A DNA stretch of 64,000 nt. Origin: Tigriopus japonicus (Eukaryota > Arthropoda > Copepoda > Harpacticoida > Harpacticidae). The first letter of the stretch is position 1, and the number at the start of each line of letters is the position of its first letter. This document shows positions 58,101 to 64,000 of this stretch, in pieces. Made by a program: the position numbers and the translations under genes. Where the stretch lies: positions 1,764,979 to 1,828,978 of the forward strand of contig CM021319.1 in NCBI GenBank assembly GCA_010645155.1. The letters are read 5' to 3'. The notes under the pieces are model-generated. The model worked only from the letters and a program-made list of their open reading frames with translations, was not told the DNA's origin and did not search any database.

Positions 58101-61100
58101 ACAATGTTGAGTATTTATGTTTGTTCTCATGACTAAGAGACTTGTGTCTCCTAGACAAATTAGCTCACTTTCAGTTCTTGCTTTCATTGGGCTTAATGTG
58201 GTCGCCTGAGGGTAGGTGGTGAGAAAATTTTGCCTTTTCGTCAATTTTTCACCAATTTTCTGGATTCACTTTCAAGTGAAAGTCTGGCTCCTGGGCAATT
58301 GCTGATTTGTTGATACTGTGCTCACACGTGCAGAGGAAGTTAGTAGCAATGGTATCCTAGATGGGAATCTTCAAAGGAGTAGGCAGAACTCATTACTTAA
58401 ATTGAGGCGTGTCAGCTCCAAAGGGGCAATACCGTATTTCACTCCAATAAAAATTCTTGTGACTCACCTAACCAAGTTCTGTCTATCTCATGGCCGTCAT
58501 TACTTAGCCAATCTACTTAAACGGTTGAGACGTCCGTCCACCATGGAGATGGGCCTCAACTTTATTGCCGTATCAGTTTAGTAGGAAAGTTAACCTCAAC
58601 TGATGACCTTAACTTAAAGCAAAGCCACGCAAGTTGCCAACCGACACCTTTTTTTTTTAGACAAGAGACCAGGATAAGGGTTGAAGATGAATGAATCGAC
58701 GTTGAAATCTTGATGGCCTCGTAACACACTCGTTCAAGGACAACACGTGCCAAATGAGTCTAATGTGATGAACAACGAGTGTGAAGTCCAAAAGAAGCCT
58801 TTAAGTGCAACTGAAACCCGAGAAGTCAAACTGAGTCCTTCGTTCCTTTTCGCACTTCGCAGGGCTCGTTTCGTCAAATGAATTTAGTGAACCAATTTGT
58901 CTAGGAGGATGCATAAAAAAAATCGAAAAATCCTTGAGCAATGGGAGGGCATCAAAACGAGTTAGACACAGTTTGTAGGCTGCATACGTTCATTTTCTAT
59001 TGCTTAGTATGCGTGCCAATTTAGTCCACCACGCACAGGCACATACTTAACGTTTTTCTTTGTTGCTTGACAATCAAGAATAACAACCAACTGAATGCCT
59101 AACCAATTTAAGGGCAAATGCACAAAAGCAGTATTAGAGAGCGTCAGAAGATACAATGACGACATTTTGGCACGGTAAGATATGTCGGACGAATTTCATT
59201 TTTGCCACTGGCTGTTGAAGGAGACTCTCAAGAAGGCTTTAGACACAAAAGAAATTTGAATCCTTTTCTATTTCGAACCTGAGGCCTTGCTCGTTAACTT
59301 TTGGAAAGGGAATAAGGACAAAGCGCCAATCACTTCAGCAAATGAGAGGGCAAGCAATCTCCGCAACAACGACGGGCAAATACTTTTGAGAATTAGCATG
59401 ACAAAAAATATACTTCAACGAAGCTTTGACGAGTGTTTTAGGGTGCAAAAAACTTCTCAATATCAGAGTTAAATTTTCTTTTTCCTTCTGAAGTTTCTTT
59501 CGTCAAGAGTAATATTTCTTAACCTGATTCACTGTTCTGCTCTAATTAAAAATGAATCCATTCAGATGGCGAGTGATTACTAAATACGTCAATCGGTGAA
59601 TAGTGGGACCATATTGATGCATGCATGCATGCCAGTACCTACTAATCTTTTGCAATGAAACATTCAATGACCACATTTTCAGAGAACAGATCCTGAACCA
59701 AAAAACAATTGAGACCTTGCTTGACAGTCGCGTTCATTAATTGCCAAACAATAAAATCGTCATGTGGTACACTGGAGCTTGTCAGATAAATGAAAGGTTC
59801 TCGAGAAAAGTTGGCAGCCATAACACTCGAAAAGGACGGAGAAATCACGAATCAAGCACTAGAGAAGGTTTCGGCAAAAATCAAACTTCAAAGATTTGAA
59901 AGCCATCGATTTTTTGAAAACAAACCTCTGTCATTCAAACATGTCTCTTCCTAACAATTTTTCGATGGAAAACTGAAGAAATTCAACGTTGTACCCGCCC
60001 GTCGCGAGTTTGTTTTCTTCTCACTCGTTGCATTTCAAACCCTCTGTACAGACAATTTCTAGTTGAAGTCCAGAATTTTTTTTACTTCGGCATTTGCTAC
60101 TAACATGCAAGAAAAGAGAAGAGAAGTTTAAGCAAACAGAAACAAATCAACGAGTTCTAGAAGAGCTTCGTCAAGTGCTCTTTCGAGTTGAAAAGCCTCC
60201 AACTCTGTCGGAGTTTCTGTAACACAGTAGTTCGAATACAACTTCAGAACTATGGATTTTTGTAGTTGGGCGGGCACAGAAACTTAGTTACTGTAAATCT
60301 TCAAATCAAGATAGAGACGCGAAGCAGACGAGGGAGTTAAGTCAAGAAGAACATTTTTGTAGCGGTAAAATCTCATCACGTCAGTAGACCGTAAAATGAT
60401 AATACACCATTGAATCGAGAGGATCAGTGCAAAACAGCACCTCTCCTGATCAAACCGTGGCGGAAGTAACATTTTCTGACAATATTTTCGCATTGTCCAG
60501 CCATCTCCCACACCTGGTATCCGTATGTACAATACAGAGAGACAGAGAGATAGTCAATCACAATTTGGAAGCATCAATCAAAATGATTCTCAACATTGTT
60601 CACCAAAATTAATTTCTCAGGCATAATGAGCCGGTGAGCGGTTTGGTACATTCTGTATAACGTCGCATCTGCTTATTTTCTAGAACAACTAAAAGGTTCA
60701 AAGGTTGAAAGCAACCTTTTACAAAGGAATTTTCAATTAGTCAACTTTGTTCATCGAAATATCTTATCCCAATGGAGTATGCCAATGGTATTTGGTTAAG
60801 TAATTTTTTAGCAAAGTCAAGATTAAAACTTTGTTCTGGAACATGTTTTTGTTCTTTCGACAACTTGCTATTCAGGTGAAGAAATTTTGATTTATGGTAT
60901 TGTACCAGTTGAACGACCTTGTAATCTTTAAAATGGGTATGGGTCTCTGAATATTCCGTCTACAGAAAAGAAAACACATCTAGATGTTTTTCAAAAATCC
61001 CTGATCCTAAACGGTTTCAGCTAGCAATATAAACTGATTTGAAAAATATGCTCCTTTAACTTTGAGGGAATGAATTAGTGTTTGAAAAAACATTGCCTGA

Positions 61101-61305
61101 GCAAACCATCAGTACTTGACACTTTTCTTAGGACAAACCCAAAAATGCAACTTGATGTACCTAATGACAAGCTCATGAACTTTCCCTAATCAAGGACCAA
61201 AGTAAAAAGCAAAATGTAACATTTTTCATCAAAAGACTTCCATGGAGCGAATATGAAAACGTCGTATCACATTACTGCATGTAATACGAATGAAAGCACT
61301 TTAAT
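55146..61305. other. About 6 kb without a supported gene
   Basis: Short open frames occur on both strands (longest 118 aa), all without domains. An ATGCATGCATGCATGC run lies near 59617-59632. The region may be an intron or regulatory DNA. Confidence 0.4.
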
Positions 61306-61521
61306 TCAAGTGACTAATCTCATATCATCAACCTGCAACTCGGCCGCCAACACGTCATAATTCCAAAGTTTTCCATCCAACTTGAAACACGCCCTTGAAT
61401 GCGGGAGATCTATGGTTCGACAAGGCGCAAAAGGCAAACGGGGAGCATCATGATGAACAATGGTAGAAAAGAACTCAAGTTCACTCCGACCCCAAGAAGG
61501 CTTGCCATTCAGAAATGTCAC
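61306..61521 (-). CDS. Candidate terminal exon, unknown gene, possibly kelch-like relic
   Basis: A 71-codon minus frame with coding-like composition ends in VDDMRLVT and a stop that abuts ATTAAA, a variant poly(A) signal. An acceptor-like TTTGCAG lies immediately upstream. PHSRACFKLDGKLWNYDVL resembles the R..G....GKLW core of kelch repeats, but the diagnostic Gly-Gly is missing and no upstream exon joins in phase. It may be a decayed gene fragment. Confidence 0.2.
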   Translation of the reverse strand: MTFLNGKPSWGRSELEFFSTIVHHDAPRLPFAPCRTIDLPHSRACFKLDGKLWNYDVLAAELQVDDMRLVT

Positions 61522-63059
61522 TGCTGCAAATTAACTTATGCAAATTCATCTCTACATTATGACCTCATCCGCTCTTGGCAACGACCGATACAGATTAGCT
61601 TGCCCCCCATCGACATTATGGCATTCATTCATATTCCCAACATAGAAAATGTAAGTCTGTGGGTAGTGGGTCATGCCAACGAGTAAGTCTTTAAAGGAAG
61701 CAGAAACAAGAGGGAAGCTCAAATCGGTCTAATTCCCTCCCTTTCCCCCCTTTGCTTTTCCCTCTCCCGTGTCTTTACATTCGTTTTCAAGCAGGGATTC
61801 ATTCACCCACAGGCAGCCCCGGATACCTTACAACACATAGGAAATTCCCAATCTCACTCTCAAGTACTTTGAGGTTGACTACGGTACCTCGAATTTGAAC
61901 AACTCGTTCCCCCTTTGCCCTGATCAGGTTTTCACTCGTTTCATCTTCTCCTAAAAATACTACCCGGGGAAAATTTCGTTTCAGGAACATCAAACAAGAG
62001 CAGGAAAAAAGGTTGTTGAGGGGAAGCCTTACTAACTTCACTTCTCGACTGTCATTTTTGAAGTTTTTCTTTGTTTTCACCAGGCTATTGCTATCCGTCG
62101 CAAAATGCAAATATGTTTCATCCGGAAGATGCGACCTTTCATGGCCCGAGGTTAAGAAGAAGCCTAGTCATCATTGAAGTTACTTTTTAATCAAGATAAT
62201 TTGACATTCGCTACATAAGAACCATAAGAACCGAGTGAGTACGTCAATGCCAACTTTTGATTTTCCACGACTTAAGAGAAAGTGTCAATGAGAAGCGCCC
62301 AAAGAGTTGTGTCGACTGTCTTACCTTCATGGGTTTATCCAAAACACGGTTTCTGGGAACGGTCTCGCTTGGTTTTTGGCACTAGGCATGTTTCAACACT
62401 TGGTACACTTTTGATAATTATACATTACAGCCCATAAGAGTTGGCAGATAGCTCTGGCCTTTGCCTCTCGTTACACACGAATCATCGGACTCTTTTGAGC
62501 GCCTGCTCAGCCGTATTAGTATTCACCCTCACTCGCCGATTTACACTGTTCACATTCATTGCACAAAATAATCATTAAAAAACACATCACCGCGAATTCG
62601 GGCCCTCATCTTCTTCTTCGTGTGAGGTCTCCAGACGCTATTGTTTCAAATACGATACTTCCAAGTTTGGATGAGAAGCCTCACAGCCTCGTGTAGAAAT
62701 GAACGATCGTAATGGAAGATGGAAGAAGGTCGGCAGCCTCATGCCTTTGAGGGTGGCCTCGTTTTTATCGTATTTCTTTTCCTGTAGCACGACTCCATCC
62801 AGTCACTCTCTGTCTCTCTCTCTTCTGCTACGTCTTGTGTGTTTGAGACCGTCAATCCCAGAACTGGCCCAAAAGATCTCTTCCTCCTCCTCGTTCTGCT
62901 CTTTGGTGAGCGTGTTGAGGAGTGGTAGATGTAGCAGTAGCAGTTGGTGAATGTTGGACACTATGCAGTGGTACCAGTCGCTCGCTGTCGTCTTCTTCTT
63001 CTCCTTAGTCTTCCTCCACCAGTAGGTCGTCTTCTTCGGGTTGGCCTGTCTTGAGAGGC
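61522..63059. other. Noncoding stretch becoming GC-richer to the right
   Basis: The 103-aa minus frame at 62110-61799 has no domain. From about 62600 the sequence contains CT-rich runs (CTCTGTCTCTCTCTCT, TCTTCCTCCTCCTCG) like a promoter or 5' UTR of a plus-strand gene. Confidence 0.35.
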
Positions 63060-63332
63060 ATGAACGAGGATGGCATCGGCAGTACCATTTCGAAAACCAC
63101 CCAGGAGAGCAGCATCCCCATCTCGTTGGGCAAGATGAACCGCGACGACCACTCGAGATCGACTGGTGTCATAACCACGGAGAGAGCCCCTATGTCTATT
63201 CACGCCAACTACCGGGACCGACGACCAGCGGGGAAAACGATGTGTCTGTCAAGTGGATTTCTTGGGCGACGACCACAGCAGCACTCTGGGTGTGTACCGG
63301 GTAGACGGGCGGACGGACGGACGGGATGCTAG
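63060..63332 (+). CDS. Candidate first coding exon of unknown gene
   Basis: The ATG at 63060 opens MNEDGIGSTISKTTQESSIP and continues ISLGKMNRDDHSRSTGV. For about 60 codons the third positions are strongly C/G, unlike the surroundings, and a CTTAG acceptor-like site lies at 63008. A donor probably falls between 63236 and 63301, since the frame after that looks random. No family was recognised. Confidence 0.25.
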   Translation: MNEDGIGSTISKTTQESSIPISLGKMNRDDHSRSTGVITTERAPMSIHANYRDRRPAGKTMCLSSGFLGRRPQQHSGCVPGRRADGRTGC

Positions 63333-64000
63333 GCCGGTTGAAGCCACCACCGACTAGTCTTCAACTATGTCGATCGCTCGTGTTCTTTCCAATGTTGGTC
63401 GAGTCCATCCAACCCTCCTCCACCATTGCCTAACCTGCTGAGCTATTTCTTCTCACCCGTACTGGCTCAAGCGTTGGCAACCAATTGAGGCCGGTAAAGG
63501 ATGTCGAAAGGAACCGAGAGGGACCCAACCAAAACCACCCGATCCGGCGTATTTCTTCTTCTTGGCTTTCGAGGATGGTTGGAAGTGGAGGTCGTTGGTT
63601 GGTAGACCGTGGTAGTAGCAGTGGTGGCGTACCGTGACTGACTGCCTAAAAACAAACGCGATGATGGTGTGTGTCGCCAAACATTGGATTCCTTGCGAGC
63701 CTGCCCATCCAATGACTTTGGAGTTTTGTCCGCTCGATGGCACTGCTCAAGTAGTCAGAGTTGAAGGAGGAAGCTGTGCAGAGCTGCAGACAGTCAGGCA
63801 GGGGCTGCTACTCGCATGCGCTTTGAACTAACGACTACTTACCGGAGGACAAGACTTTCTTAAGATGACTTGTCGAGCAAAACGGCCTAAAGGATGTCAA
63901 ATATTTCTTGAGAATTTCAACAAAATTACCTAAGAAAGTATTGGATTGTGAACATCACTATAGATGACATGAAGCCTTTCCCTCTATTTTAGTCATTGAT
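63333..64000. other. Unassigned stretch at the right edge
   Basis: GC-moderate to about 63830, then AT-rich. Open frames on both strands (63453-63743 minus, 63634-63831 plus) show no domain. If 63060-63332 is a first exon, this would be its intron. Confidence 0.3.

Noticed and set aside
1..64000. CRISPR arrays, prokaryotic operons or phage genes
   Set aside because: No evenly spaced direct repeats with unique spacers, no Shine-Dalgarno-linked gene strings, and all recognised genes are spliced animal genes or eukaryotic transposons.

Overview
The window reads as arthropod nuclear DNA, most likely from a crustacean and probably a copepod. The evidence is Rebers-Riddiford cuticle genes, a spinophilin/neurabin gene with its arthropod domain order, an NPC2-like gene, many very short GT-AG introns (59-91 bp), and abundant mariner, hAT-like, Harbinger-like and LINE remnants. 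The species assignment is inference. No bacterial operon, phage or CRISPR was seen.

Layout. 1-242 is the 5' part of a cuticle gene on the minus strand. Its near-identical sister lies at 8808-9447, so the two form a tandem duplication about 9.2 kb apart. The DNA between them is a nested transposon graveyard. A minus-strand LINE (about 7820 to 1755) has been split by a hAT-like element (4044-7243) with a perfect 8-bp target-site duplication. That element was in turn invaded by a Harbinger-like MITE (4226-5163) and a 1275-bp DD37D mariner (5402-6676). The same LINE carries a second insertion with two head-to-tail tRNA-like units (3186-3437).

An LRR gene (9735-11081, plus) is followed by about 8 kb of mostly noncoding DNA with another LINE relic (14144-14990), foldback repeats and TGCAAAA-type arrays. 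BPNT1 (19396-20346, plus, intronless) converges on a five-finger C2H2 gene (20480-22688, minus), and their 3' ends nearly touch or overlap. A long region without a clear gene leads to a three-exon NPC2-like secreted ML-domain gene (29597-30180, minus). A 484-bp hAT-type MITE (33903-34386), a small single-pass membrane protein gene (35952-36302) and a Met/Gln/Pro-rich protein gene (37333-38040) follow on the plus strand.

The largest gene is spinophilin/neurabin (50618-38628, minus). I traced 14 coding exons whose phases all join, giving 2333 residues: a Ser-rich N terminus, an RVxF-like PP1 site, a PDZ domain, coiled coils, a His/Gln/Pro-rich insert and a C-terminal SAM domain. From 50.6 to 64 kb there is no convincing gene. 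That stretch holds a 564-bp inverted-repeat element (53706-54269), microsatellites and two weak exon candidates, and it may include upstream noncoding exons and regulatory DNA of spinophilin.

The genes do not form a pathway. They are independent housekeeping, cuticular and neuronal genes separated by repeats. Nothing here clearly defines a new biological system. The most instructive structure is the four-event nested insertion at 1.7-7.8 kb.
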